Assembly: GCF_004208415.1 (NCBI RefSeq)
Contig: NZ_CP035758.1
Coordinates: 3,348,001 to 3,412,000 of the forward strand
Origin: Ktedonosporobacter rubrisoli
GTDB lineage: Bacteria > Chloroflexota > Ktedonobacteria > Ktedonobacterales > Ktedonobacteraceae
Length of the DNA: 64,000 nucleotides
Direction: 5' to 3'
Of the stretch, positions 38,741 to 47,737 are shown piece after piece; the stretch's first letter is position 1, and each line of letters opens with the position of its first letter. A program made the position numbers and the translations under genes. Below the pieces are notes generated by a model that did no database searches, had not been told where the DNA came from, and saw nothing but the letters and a program-made list of their open reading frames with translations.

Positions 38741-39787
38741 ATGCTGTACAAAAACATCATCGAGAGTATAGGCAAAACCCCACTGGTGCAACTGCAATTG
38801 GATGGAGGGGCGCAAGGAAATGTCTATGGCAAACTGGAATTGCTCAATCCCTTTGGCATGAAGGACCGGGTAGCCAAGCAGATTATCCTGGATGCCCGCA
38901 GAAAAGGCGTGCTCAAAGATGGTGCTCCCATTATCGAAAGTTCATCTGGCACTATGGCCCTCGGCATAGCACTGGTAGGAACGGCTCTTGGCCATAGCGT
39001 CCATATCGTTACAGATCCACGGATCGATACCTTGACCCTTACCAAGTTGCGTGCCCTGGGCTGCACAATCCACGTTGTAGATAAAATGACCGACAAGGGC
39101 TGGCAGGGAGCACGTCTGGAACGCCTGCATGAATTGATGAATCTCCATTCTGGGGCCTTCTGGCCACGTCAGTATGAGAATCCAGGCAATCCCTATGCTT
39201 ATACTGACCTGGCCAACGAATTGATCGAGGATCTGGGGCAAGTCGATATCCTTGTGGCCAGTGTGGGTAGTGGAGGCTCCCTGAGCGGAACCGCACGAGC
39301 ACTACGCCAAAGGCAGCAGAGCCTGCATGTCGTTGCGGTAGATGCCGTGGGCAGCGTTATTTTTGGGCAGCCAGACTCCCCCAAACGTCTGCAAAGCGGC
39401 CTGGGAAACAGCCTGGTTCCGAAAAATGTCGCGCATGCCCTGGTCAATGAGGTACACTGGCTCAATGATGCGGAAGCCTTTGCCGCCACGCTGGATCTAG
39501 CCCATACCGAAAAGATTTTCGCAGGCAATAGTTCAGGCTCGGTCTACGCCGTAGCTCGCTGGCTCAGCCATACAGTCAAGGCCGGGACTAACATCGTAGC
39601 CATCTTCCCCGATCGGGGCGATCGATACCTCAACACCATCTACAACGAGTCCTATCGCATCGACAAAGGGGTCAATCAAGGCCATCTCCCGGCCCAACCA
39701 GAGCAGGTCACTCCCGATACAGCTGTGCAGAGCTGGTCCTTTACTCAATTGAAACGTTTGCCGCTTGGCGCTGGCGCACGAGCCTGA
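38741..39787 (+). CDS. Cysteine-synthase-like PLP enzyme (DabA-like)
   Basis: ATG 38741 follows AAAGGAGAGGAGAG. The 348 residues follow the beta-family PLP fold: SIGKTPLVQL, the PLP lysine in NPFGMKDRVA, substrate loop ESSSGTMALGIAL, and the phosphate-binding SVGSGGSLSGTA. The usual TSGNTG asparagine loop of cysteine synthase is altered to SSSGTM, arguing against plain cysteine synthesis. It resembles enzymes that add an amino acid nitrogen to an activated Ser or Thr. With the lyase and kinase it forms the predicted diaminobutyrate route: phosphothreonine plus aspartate to an adduct, then fumarate release. Confidence 0.85.
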   Translation: MLYKNIIESIGKTPLVQLQLDGGAQGNVYGKLELLNPFGMKDRVAKQIILDARRKGVLKDGAPIIESSSGTMALGIALVGTALGHSVHIVTDPRIDTLTLTKLRALGCTIHVVDKMTDKGWQGARLERLHELMNLHSGAFWPRQYENPGNPYAYTDLANELIEDLGQVDILVASVGSGGSLSGTARALRQRQQSLHVVAVDAVGSVIFGQPDSPKRLQSGLGNSLVPKNVAHALVNEVHWLNDAEAFAATLDLAHTEKIFAGNSSGSVYAVARWLSHTVKAGTNIVAIFPDRGDRYLNTIYNESYRIDKGVNQGHLPAQPEQVTPDTAVQSWSFTQLKRLPLGAGARA

Positions 39788-39857
39788 GCAGTAAACGATA
39801 ACTTCCGGGGCTGGATATCTCCCTGGTCAAGACCTATGTGATGAAAGAGGCAGTGAC

Positions 39858-41120
39858 ATGTCGCCAAAACTTGTCTTTGTAGAATCGAATACCACAGGCA
39901 CCGGCCTGCTTGCCTTGAGTAAGGCCAGGGAAATGGGCCTGACGCCTATCTTCCTGACCAACAATCCACAACGTTATCCTGGCTTAGAACAACAACCCTG
40001 TCGGGTTATTATTTGCGATACCAATTCCGGTGAGCGCCTCCAGGAGACTATCGATGTACTCGATCCCGACAGTATCTGTGGAATCACCACAACCAGCGAA
40101 TTTTACCTGGTTAACGTGGCTCAACTGACACAACTGCATGGTCTGCCCGGTAATCCAGCACAGGCAGTAGCTCGTTGCCGCAATAAGGCAGCCATGCGCC
40201 ACTATCTTGCCGCAGTAGGTATGCAGCAACCGGCTTTTGTTGAGGTACGCAGGTTGAGCGATCTGGACACGGCCATTGAGCAAGTAGGCCTGCCCTGCGT
40301 TGCCAAACCAGTCGACGATACTGCCTCAAACGCAGTACGCTTCTGCGCCAGCAGACAAGACGTGGAGGAACAGGTAAGCAGTATACTGTCTCTGACCAGA
40401 AATATTCGTGGGCAGCGGACTGCTCAGGCAGCCCTGCTGGAAGCCTTTATTGATGCCGCCGAGTATAGTGTAGAAACCTTTAGCTGGCAGGGCCATACGA
40501 CCTGCCTGGGCATTACTGAGAAACACCTGACAGCCTTTCCCTACTTTGTAGAAGAGCGCCACTTCTTTCCAGCAGCACTCTCGCCAGCGAGTGAGCAAGA
40601 GATGCGCAACACGGTACTGCAAGCACTGGAAGCTCTGGGTATCGCTCATGGACCGGCCCATACAGAGGTCAAACTTACCACGCATGGTTGCCAGATCATC
40701 GAGATTAATGCACGTCTGGCTGGTGGAATGATTCCCGAATTGATCCGCTATACCAGCGGGATCGACCTGATAGAGCAGCAGATAAAAGCGGTTACGGGGC
40801 ATGAACCTGATCTGAACCTCAGAGCGCAAGGATGCGCGGGCATTCAGTTTCTGGTCTCAAGGGAACAGGGCTGGACGAAAAACATTGAGGGACTGAGCGT
40901 AGCCAGGGCTGTCAATGGGATTAAGCAGATCACCTTGACCAGCGCTCCCGGGAAGCAGGTCAATCCGCCTCGGAGTGCCTATGACCGCCTGGGATATATT
41001 ATTGCGCATACCGCCAGCTATGAGCAAACAACTTGTGCCTTACAGACCGCGAGCTCACAAATCCACCTGGCCGTGCGCAACGATAGCGGAAACAGGGTAG
41101 TAGAGGAGTTTCATGTATGA
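39858..41120 (+). CDS. ATP-grasp carboxylate-amine ligase
   Basis: ATG 39858 follows AAAGAGGCAG. The 420 residues match ATP-grasp ligases of the PurK/BacD-like group: N-terminal Rossmann part (LVFVESNTTGTGLLAL), central PCVAKPVDDTASNAV and the metal-binding EVKLTTHGCQIIEINAR-LAGG region. It forms an amide or peptide bond through an acyl phosphate. In this operon it could cap or ligate an amino acid to the diamino acid or to the finished peptide, or give resistance; the substrate is not visible. It overlaps the next gene (ATGA). Confidence 0.85.
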   Translation: MSPKLVFVESNTTGTGLLALSKAREMGLTPIFLTNNPQRYPGLEQQPCRVIICDTNSGERLQETIDVLDPDSICGITTTSEFYLVNVAQLTQLHGLPGNPAQAVARCRNKAAMRHYLAAVGMQQPAFVEVRRLSDLDTAIEQVGLPCVAKPVDDTASNAVRFCASRQDVEEQVSSILSLTRNIRGQRTAQAALLEAFIDAAEYSVETFSWQGHTTCLGITEKHLTAFPYFVEERHFFPAALSPASEQEMRNTVLQALEALGIAHGPAHTEVKLTTHGCQIIEINARLAGGMIPELIRYTSGIDLIEQQIKAVTGHEPDLNLRAQGCAGIQFLVSREQGWTKNIEGLSVARAVNGIKQITLTSAPGKQVNPPRSAYDRLGYIIAHTASYEQTTCALQTASSQIHLAVRNDSGNRVVEEFHV

Positions 41121-42166
41121 TCGAACTGCGTAGCGACACATTCACTCTGCCCACAGACAGCATGCGAGCTGCCATTACCCAGGCCGTCCTCGGTGATGAT
41201 GTCTATGGGGAAGATCCCACTGTGCGTCGGTTAGAAGAGCTGGCCGCGTCCATCTGTGGGAAAGAGAATAGTTGCCTGATGCCCAGCGGCACCATGGCCA
41301 ACCTGGTCGCCCTGCTAGTTCATTGCCCCAGAGGTTTCAAAGCACTGGTCGGCAACGAATCAGACATCTACATCTATGAAGCAGGTGGAGCTTCGGTGTG
41401 CGGAAGCATCATGTACGAACCGATTCCCACACAGCCAGACGGGAGCCTGCTAATCAGCGATCTGGCCGCAGCAATGCCGGAGGAACGAGACGATCCACAG
41501 TACGCCTTGCCAGCATTGCTCTGCCTGGAAAACACCCATAATCGCTGTGGTGGCGTTGTTCTCGACCCTACCTACCTGCGCCGGGCCGCGGCCTTTGCCC
41601 ACGAGCAGCAGATGAACATTCACCTGGACGGAGCCCGAATCTTTCACGCCGCTACCGCCCTGCGCGTCGGTGTAGCTGAGTTGGTTCACGAGATGGACTC
41701 GCTCCAGTTCTGCCTCTCAAAAGGGCTTGCTGCACCCATTGGCTCCATGCTGGTAGGTAGCCGGAGCTTTATTGAGCAGGCCCGCCGCATGCGCAAAATG
41801 CTTGGGGGAGGCATGAGGCAGGCTGGCATTATTGCGGCGGCAGGCCTTGTTGCCCTGGAACAGATGACAGATCGTCTGGAGGAAGATCATCGCCATGCTC
41901 GCCTGTTTGCTGAACGGCTGGCCGAGTGGCCAGAGATAGCCATAACGCTCAAGAATGTCCAGACGAATATCGTCCTGTTCAAGGTCATTCATGAGCGCTT
42001 TACCTCTAAAACAGTCATCGAGGCTGCGCATCAGCGTGGCTTGAACTTGAGCGAACTGGGGCATGGCAACATACGAGCCGTATTCCACTATGGTATTACA
42101 GAGAAAAATGTCGAGCAAGCACTTGAGATTATCTCAGGGCTACTCCACACTACCAACCAGGGCTGA
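41117..42166 (+). CDS. L-threonine-aldolase-like PLP enzyme
   Basis: Translationally coupled to the ATP-grasp gene. The 349 residues have the low-specificity threonine aldolase pattern: IELRSDTFTLPT, GDDVYGEDPTVRRLE, LMPSGTMANLVAL, the Asp and Arg of HLDGARIFHA, and the PLP Lys in FCLSKGLAAPIGS. These enzymes cleave or form beta-hydroxy-alpha-amino acids from glycine and an aldehyde. In this operon it may supply a beta-hydroxy or threonine-type precursor, or tune threonine supply. It could also be a housekeeping aldolase carried along. Confidence 0.85.
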   Translation: MIELRSDTFTLPTDSMRAAITQAVLGDDVYGEDPTVRRLEELAASICGKENSCLMPSGTMANLVALLVHCPRGFKALVGNESDIYIYEAGGASVCGSIMYEPIPTQPDGSLLISDLAAAMPEERDDPQYALPALLCLENTHNRCGGVVLDPTYLRRAAAFAHEQQMNIHLDGARIFHAATALRVGVAELVHEMDSLQFCLSKGLAAPIGSMLVGSRSFIEQARRMRKMLGGGMRQAGIIAAAGLVALEQMTDRLEEDHRHARLFAERLAEWPEIAITLKNVQTNIVLFKVIHERFTSKTVIEAAHQRGLNLSELGHGNIRAVFHYGITEKNVEQALEIISGLLHTTNQG

Positions 42167-42238
42167 ACTCAAAAAGAGGATAGCAACCATCTCATGTATG
42201 CCCACTCAAGGGCCTGCAACCAGAAAAAAGGAGTTAGC

Positions 42239-45200
42239 ATGTTTCACCCCTATAACCCGGCTCCGTTTGCATCCGGGATCTCGCCTCTCCAACGCGACAA
42301 TACCGCTCCGAGGAGCGGACTATCCAGCATGCAACAGCTTTTCGAAGAACAGAAGGAGCGCAGCCCCCAGGCCCTGGCGGTCTGCGATCAGCAGCAAACC
42401 CTGACCTACTGCGAACTTGATGAGCGCGCAACTCGCCTTGCTATATACCTTCGTATGCTGGGCGTGCAAGCGGAAATGCGTATTGGCCTGTGCTTGCCCC
42501 GGCAATTAGATTTGCCTGTTGCTCTGCTGGCCATTCTCAAGGCCGGTGGCACCTCGGTTCCGCTTGATCCAGCCTATCCTCAGGAACGGTTCCATTTTCT
42601 CCTGGAGGATGCTCAGGTCTCATTCGTGATTACGAACTCACAGATCCTGCAGAACCTTCAATTGAGCGATACGGAGACTTTGCAGTATCTCTGTCTGGAT
42701 CTGCTCACCGATCTGCCTGGGTTAACCGCCGAGAATCTTGCCCGGCTTGCACCAATCTACCCTGAACAACTTGCTTATGTCATCTATACCTCTGGCTCGA
42801 CCGGTCAGCCTAAAGGTGCTGCCATTACGCATCGCAGCGCCTTCGCACTCCTCCAATGGTGCCAGCAACGCTTCTCTACCGAGGAACTGGCGGGTACACT
42901 GGCCAGCACCTCCATCTGTTTTGACCTTGCGATCTTTGAGTTCTTTGCTCCCTGGAGCGTCGGTGGTTGCGTTCTGCTGGTCGAGAATGCTCTGTTCCTG
43001 CCCTACTTGAACACGTCCCAGCCTGTCACGCTTATCAATACGGTCCCTTCAATTCTGCGTGAGCTGTTGCGCCTGGGGCCACTGCCTCAAAGCGTCAAGA
43101 CTGTGTGTCTGGCCGGTGAGGCCCTTCCCCTGGCACTGGTGCAGCAACTGGCCGAACAGCGACAGATTTCTCGCCTGTACAACTTGTATGGACCCAGTGA
43201 AGATACTACCTACTCAACAGAGGCTCTTCTCCCCCTGGATATCCAGAAGGTGACTATTGGTTGCCCCATCACCGGTACCAAGGCATACATACTCAATGAA
43301 GAGGGGTCACGTGTAGCCCCAGGCGAGACTGGTGAACTCTATCTCGCTGGCTCAGGACTGGCCCGTGGCTATCTGAATCGACCAGAATTGACAGCTGAAC
43401 GCTTTGTACCCTGCCCCTGGGAACCGGCTGGTGGACGCATGTATCGCACCGGCGACCTGGTTTGCCAGGAGCCTGATGGCCAGCTTCGCTACCTGGGGCG
43501 GAGCGATCAGCAGGTCAAGTTACATGGTTATCGCGTGGAACTTGGCGAGATCGAAACGGTCATTAACCGCATGCCTGGCATCGCTCAGGCTATTGTGATG
43601 GTTCGTAATCGCCGCGAAGACGACCAACGTCTGGTTGCTTATATAGTAGCATCAGATACCAACCATGGACCTGATGCCGAGCAACTGCGCACCTGGGTAG
43701 GCCAGAGATTACCTGCATATATGGTACCTGCCCTGGTTCATGAACTGACCGCCTTCCCCTTGACACCAAACGGCAAAATCGACCGCAAGCAATTGCCTGA
43801 GCCAGATTGGTCTATCCTCCATGAGATACGCAGCCAGGGAACCCCACCCGCAAGCGAGGAAGAACGGCAAATCGCAGCCATCTGGGAAGAGGTTCTGGGC
43901 CTGAAGGGCATCTCCCGTGAGGAAAACTTCTTTACCCTGGGCGGCCACTCCCTACTCGTGCTGCAAGTACTGGCGCGACTACAGGAAAGGCTGCATGTCC
44001 ACGTACCTGTCCGTGTCATTTTTGAACAGGCTACGATCACACAACTCGCGGCCTTTATCTCCGCGACCCGCTCAGACGGTTTTACAGACAGTATACCCTT
44101 TGTCAAAGTACCGCAAGACCAGGTTATCCCCGCATCCTCGTCACAGGAACGAGTCTGGTTTATCCAGCAGCTCATTCCTCACAATCAGGCCTACCACTTT
44201 CAGGCAACCCTGAGACTGAATGGCAAATTGCATCTGAACGCCCTGGAAGCGAGCCTGAGCGAAATTATCAGTCGTCACGAGATCTTTCGCACTACCTTCC
44301 CCAATCAGGGTGGCAAACCCATCCAGGTTGTTCATCAAGCTGAGCCGGTGCATGTGCCTATTATCAATCTGGAGCAGGAACCACAAGAGCAACGCGAAGC
44401 TACTCTCAAAGAGCTGATTGCCAGAGAACTCGACCGGGACATGGACATCAATCAACTCCCTCTGATTCGCTGGACCCTTTTCCGCATCAGTGAACGAGAC
44501 AATCTTCTCCTACACGTCGAGCACCATCTCGTCCATGATGGCTGGTCCTTCAACATCTTTTTACGCGAATTTGTTGCACTTTATACGGCGTCTATCGAAG
44601 AGCGCCCCTCGCCTCTGCCAGAGCTTGCCTTCCAGTTTCGTGATTACACCTACTGGCAGCAACAATGGCTGCAGAGCCAGGAAGCTCGCGACCAGATCGC
44701 CTATTGGAAAACACAATTAGCCGATAGCCCTCCTGTGCTGGCCATGCCGACAGATCATCCACGTCCCGACGTACCCACATTCACTGGTCGAGTGCCACGT
44801 ATTGAATTGCCAGTAGAACTCTGCCGCAAATTGCGAGCTTTAAGCCATGAAGCCGGCGTCACGCTGTTCATGACTATGCTCGCGGCTTTCCAGATCCTGC
44901 TCTATCGGTACACCAATCAACCGGATCTCTGTGTGGGCACAGCCGTAGCCAACCGCAACCGCAAGGAAACGGAAACGATCATTGGTATGTTTGTCAATAA
45001 CGTCACGCTGCGCACCCGCATCAATGATCATGAGAGCTTTTTTCAACTGCTCAAGCAGGTAAGAACTGTCACGCTTGACGCCTATGCCAACCAGGATGTC
45101 CCCTTTGATAAAGTTGTCGAAGCAGTTCATCCTATACGCGAGTTGCGCTATAATCCCCTTTATCAGGTGATGTTTAGTTTCCACGATTCACCTCTTCCCG

Positions 45201-47458
45201 ATATGCGGGTTCCGGATGTCCATATTACCCTTACCGAAGCGATCAGCAATGGCTCGGCCAAATTTGATCTGGCCATCATTGCCATTCCACGCGCTGAGCA
45301 GCGCGTCGGGCAGCACCACACTGAGCATGCAGATGCTGAAGGCATTACTTTACTCTGGGAATACAGCCATGATCTCTTTACCGATAGCAGCATGGAACGT
45401 ATGATTGACCACTATCAACGTCTCTTAACTGATATCGTTGCTGATCCGACGAAAAGCCTGAGAGACTTCAAGCTGTTATCTGAAGAGGAAACGGCACAGG
45501 CCATCACCACCTGGAACAACACCTATCAGCCTCGCCCCCTGGCATTGCCGCTGATTGCGGAACAATTTGCTATGCAGGTCGCCCGAACGCCCGACAATCA
45601 AGCCCTGAGCTTTGCTGGTGAGCAAATCACCTATTATGAACTTGATTGCCGGGCTAACCAGCTAGGGCATCATCTGCGCTCTCTGGGAGTGGGTCCAAAT
45701 ACGGTGGTGGGTGTTTACCTTGAACCATCGCTCGAAATGATTGTGGCCGTGCTTGGGTTGCTCAAAGCCGGTGGGGTTCTGCTGCCAGTCGATAGCAGCC
45801 TGCCCCTCGCTCAGATAGTCTACCTGCTCCAGGACACGGGGGCGAGGACCATCCTCTCGCATACCCAGAACAGAGCAGTGCTCCAGGCGCTAGCACAGGA
45901 ATTACCGCAGCAACTAAGCAATCTGGTCCTGCTCGATCAGTCAGAGGAGACGTTCGATCTACCCGCCGAACTTCAGGTCTGGACAAGGAATGATACCAAA
46001 GGCTTTCCTGACACGTCCTGCCCATTGACAGTTAAAGGAACTGACCTGGCCTATATCATCTATACCTCTGGCTCAACTGGTAGGCCAAAAGGTGTGGCGA
46101 TTACACAGCGCAACATTGCGGAGTACTTCGACGCTGCCCTGGATCACTATGCGCCTCAGCCCGATGATCGCGTCATTCAAAATCATCGGCTGAGTTTTGA
46201 TTTCTCCATCTGGGAAATCTTTGGACCATTGTTGAGAGGTGCCAGTCTATACCTGGTTCCACGCCAGGTTTCACGCGACATTGGAGCGCTTACCCAGCTT
46301 ATCAGCGAACAGCAGATCACCATTTTAAATATGACGCCCTCGCAGTTTACAACCTTGCTTGAGTACGTTCTGTTGCTTCAGCCCACGGCCTTACAGTCCC
46401 TGCGCCTGATCGTCATGGGAGGAGAGACCTTCCCTTTGGCTCTGGCCAGAAAAGCGCTAAATATCCTACCAGAAAACTGCAAGCTCTACAATGATTATGG
46501 ACCAACAGAAGCAACCATTGGTTGCACCGCCTTCCACGTCACACAGGCCAATCTGGAGAAGTACAGCAATCTAGCCAGCGTGCCTATTGGCAAGCCAATG
46601 AACAACATGCAACTGTATGTGCTGGACAACGCCATGAACCCGGTACCAGTCAACGTAGCAGGAGAACTGTACATTGGAGGTGTCTGCATTGGATCGGGCT
46701 ACCTCAATCGGCCAGAATTGACCGCAGCATGCTTTGTGGTCGATCCCTACGGTCAGGAGGCGGGAACAAGGCTCTACAAAACGGGTGATCTGGCTCGCTA
46801 TCTACCCGATGGGGCGATAGAGTTACTAGGACGTATCGACGATCAGATCAAATTTCGCGGCTTCCGCATCGAACTTGGAGAGATCGAGGCGGTATTGAGA
46901 GAGCATCCCCAGGTGCAGGAGGCGGTGGTCATCCTGCATAAACGGGCAGAGAATGACCAGCAGATAATCGCCTATATTCACATGGGAAGCGGGCAAACTG
47001 CCTCTTTGAACGAGCTGCGCACCCATCTGAAAGCCAGGCTGCCAGAGTATATGATCCCGTCTACTTTTATCTTCATTGAGCAGATGCCCTTGAACACGAA
47101 TGGCAAAATTGACCGCAAGGCTCTGCCAGAACCGGATCAGACTGCTAGAATGTCGGCAGAGGTGCAGTATATCGCGCCACGCAATCAGATTGAGGAGACA
47201 GTAGCCATGATCTGGGCGGACATTCTCAATGTCAACCCCATCAGTACCCAGGCCAACTTCTTTGAGTTGGGGGGCCATTCCCTGCTTGCGACCCAGGTTG
47301 TATCCCGACTTCTGGAGGCGTTCCACATACTCATCCCAATACGGAGTATCTTTGAAAAGCCCACTATCGCCCAACTCTCTGCGGAGATTGGCGATACGCT
47401 CATCGAGCAGGCTGACAACGACACTCTAGAGAAACTCCTTATCGAATTGGAGTCATAA
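42239..47458 (+). CDS. NRPS A-PCP-C-A-PCP, probable initiation protein
   Basis: ATG 42239 lies behind AAAAAAGGAG; the upstream ATG at 42194 has no such site. With 1739 residues it starts directly with an A domain and no C domain, the layout of an initiation module: A1 (YTSGSTGQPKG near 182; pocket D-L-F-N-C-A-L-T-Y, Ala/Gly-type), PCP1 (ENFFTLGGHSLLVLQ near 561), C (HHLVHDG near 761), A2 (YTSGSTGRPKG near 1273; pocket D-F-W-N-V-G-D-I-G, Thr-like at the start but with Asp at the 322 position) and PCP2 (ANFFELGGHSLLATQ near 1671). It has no E or TE domain. By colinear logic it feeds the protein from 18552, although it lies downstream. Confidence 0.93.
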   Translation: MFHPYNPAPFASGISPLQRDNTAPRSGLSSMQQLFEEQKERSPQALAVCDQQQTLTYCELDERATRLAIYLRMLGVQAEMRIGLCLPRQLDLPVALLAILKAGGTSVPLDPAYPQERFHFLLEDAQVSFVITNSQILQNLQLSDTETLQYLCLDLLTDLPGLTAENLARLAPIYPEQLAYVIYTSGSTGQPKGAAITHRSAFALLQWCQQRFSTEELAGTLASTSICFDLAIFEFFAPWSVGGCVLLVENALFLPYLNTSQPVTLINTVPSILRELLRLGPLPQSVKTVCLAGEALPLALVQQLAEQRQISRLYNLYGPSEDTTYSTEALLPLDIQKVTIGCPITGTKAYILNEEGSRVAPGETGELYLAGSGLARGYLNRPELTAERFVPCPWEPAGGRMYRTGDLVCQEPDGQLRYLGRSDQQVKLHGYRVELGEIETVINRMPGIAQAIVMVRNRREDDQRLVAYIVASDTNHGPDAEQLRTWVGQRLPAYMVPALVHELTAFPLTPNGKIDRKQLPEPDWSILHEIRSQGTPPASEEERQIAAIWEEVLGLKGISREENFFTLGGHSLLVLQVLARLQERLHVHVPVRVIFEQATITQLAAFISATRSDGFTDSIPFVKVPQDQVIPASSSQERVWFIQQLIPHNQAYHFQATLRLNGKLHLNALEASLSEIISRHEIFRTTFPNQGGKPIQVVHQAEPVHVPIINLEQEPQEQREATLKELIARELDRDMDINQLPLIRWTLFRISERDNLLLHVEHHLVHDGWSFNIFLREFVALYTASIEERPSPLPELAFQFRDYTYWQQQWLQSQEARDQIAYWKTQLADSPPVLAMPTDHPRPDVPTFTGRVPRIELPVELCRKLRALSHEAGVTLFMTMLAAFQILLYRYTNQPDLCVGTAVANRNRKETETIIGMFVNNVTLRTRINDHESFFQLLKQVRTVTLDAYANQDVPFDKVVEAVHPIRELRYNPLYQVMFSFHDSPLPDMRVPDVHITLTEAISNGSAKFDLAIIAIPRAEQRVGQHHTEHADAEGITLLWEYSHDLFTDSSMERMIDHYQRLLTDIVADPTKSLRDFKLLSEEETAQAITTWNNTYQPRPLALPLIAEQFAMQVARTPDNQALSFAGEQITYYELDCRANQLGHHLRSLGVGPNTVVGVYLEPSLEMIVAVLGLLKAGGVLLPVDSSLPLAQIVYLLQDTGARTILSHTQNRAVLQALAQELPQQLSNLVLLDQSEETFDLPAELQVWTRNDTKGFPDTSCPLTVKGTDLAYIIYTSGSTGRPKGVAITQRNIAEYFDAALDHYAPQPDDRVIQNHRLSFDFSIWEIFGPLLRGASLYLVPRQVSRDIGALTQLISEQQITILNMTPSQFTTLLEYVLLLQPTALQSLRLIVMGGETFPLALARKALNILPENCKLYNDYGPTEATIGCTAFHVTQANLEKYSNLASVPIGKPMNNMQLYVLDNAMNPVPVNVAGELYIGGVCIGSGYLNRPELTAACFVVDPYGQEAGTRLYKTGDLARYLPDGAIELLGRIDDQIKFRGFRIELGEIEAVLREHPQVQEAVVILHKRAENDQQIIAYIHMGSGQTASLNELRTHLKARLPEYMIPSTFIFIEQMPLNTNGKIDRKALPEPDQTARMSAEVQYIAPRNQIEETVAMIWADILNVNPISTQANFFELGGHSLLATQVVSRLLEAFHILIPIRSIFEKPTIAQLSAEIGDTLIEQADNDTLEKLLIELES

Positions 47459-47737
47459 GCCGCATGAACGCTCCAACCAGAGTAGCCTGTCTGCATGCCT
47501 GGCCCAGTGTTATGCAAACTGTCATGAAGCGCAAAGTAACTTGCATCTCGGGCTTACATGGAAAAAACGAACAAACCGCCGTTGTTGTGAAGGCGATACG
47601 GCACACTCTCAAACAGAGACTGCATAGATGCTCACGTAAACTTAAACAAATGAACGCGGCTGAACCACCTGGCCAAAAGCGCGATCATAGTCCTACCATC
47701 GAGGTACTTGCGACAGCTTAATAGAAATGGGCGAGAT

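Noticed and set aside
38741..39787. Plain cysteine synthase (CysK)
   Set aside because: The substrate loop is SSSGTM rather than TSGNTG, and the context is a diamino acid type operon.
47464..47721. 85-residue ORF after the initiation NRPS
   Set aside because: No ribosome binding site and no recognisable features; overlaps the region before the threonine-synthase-like start.
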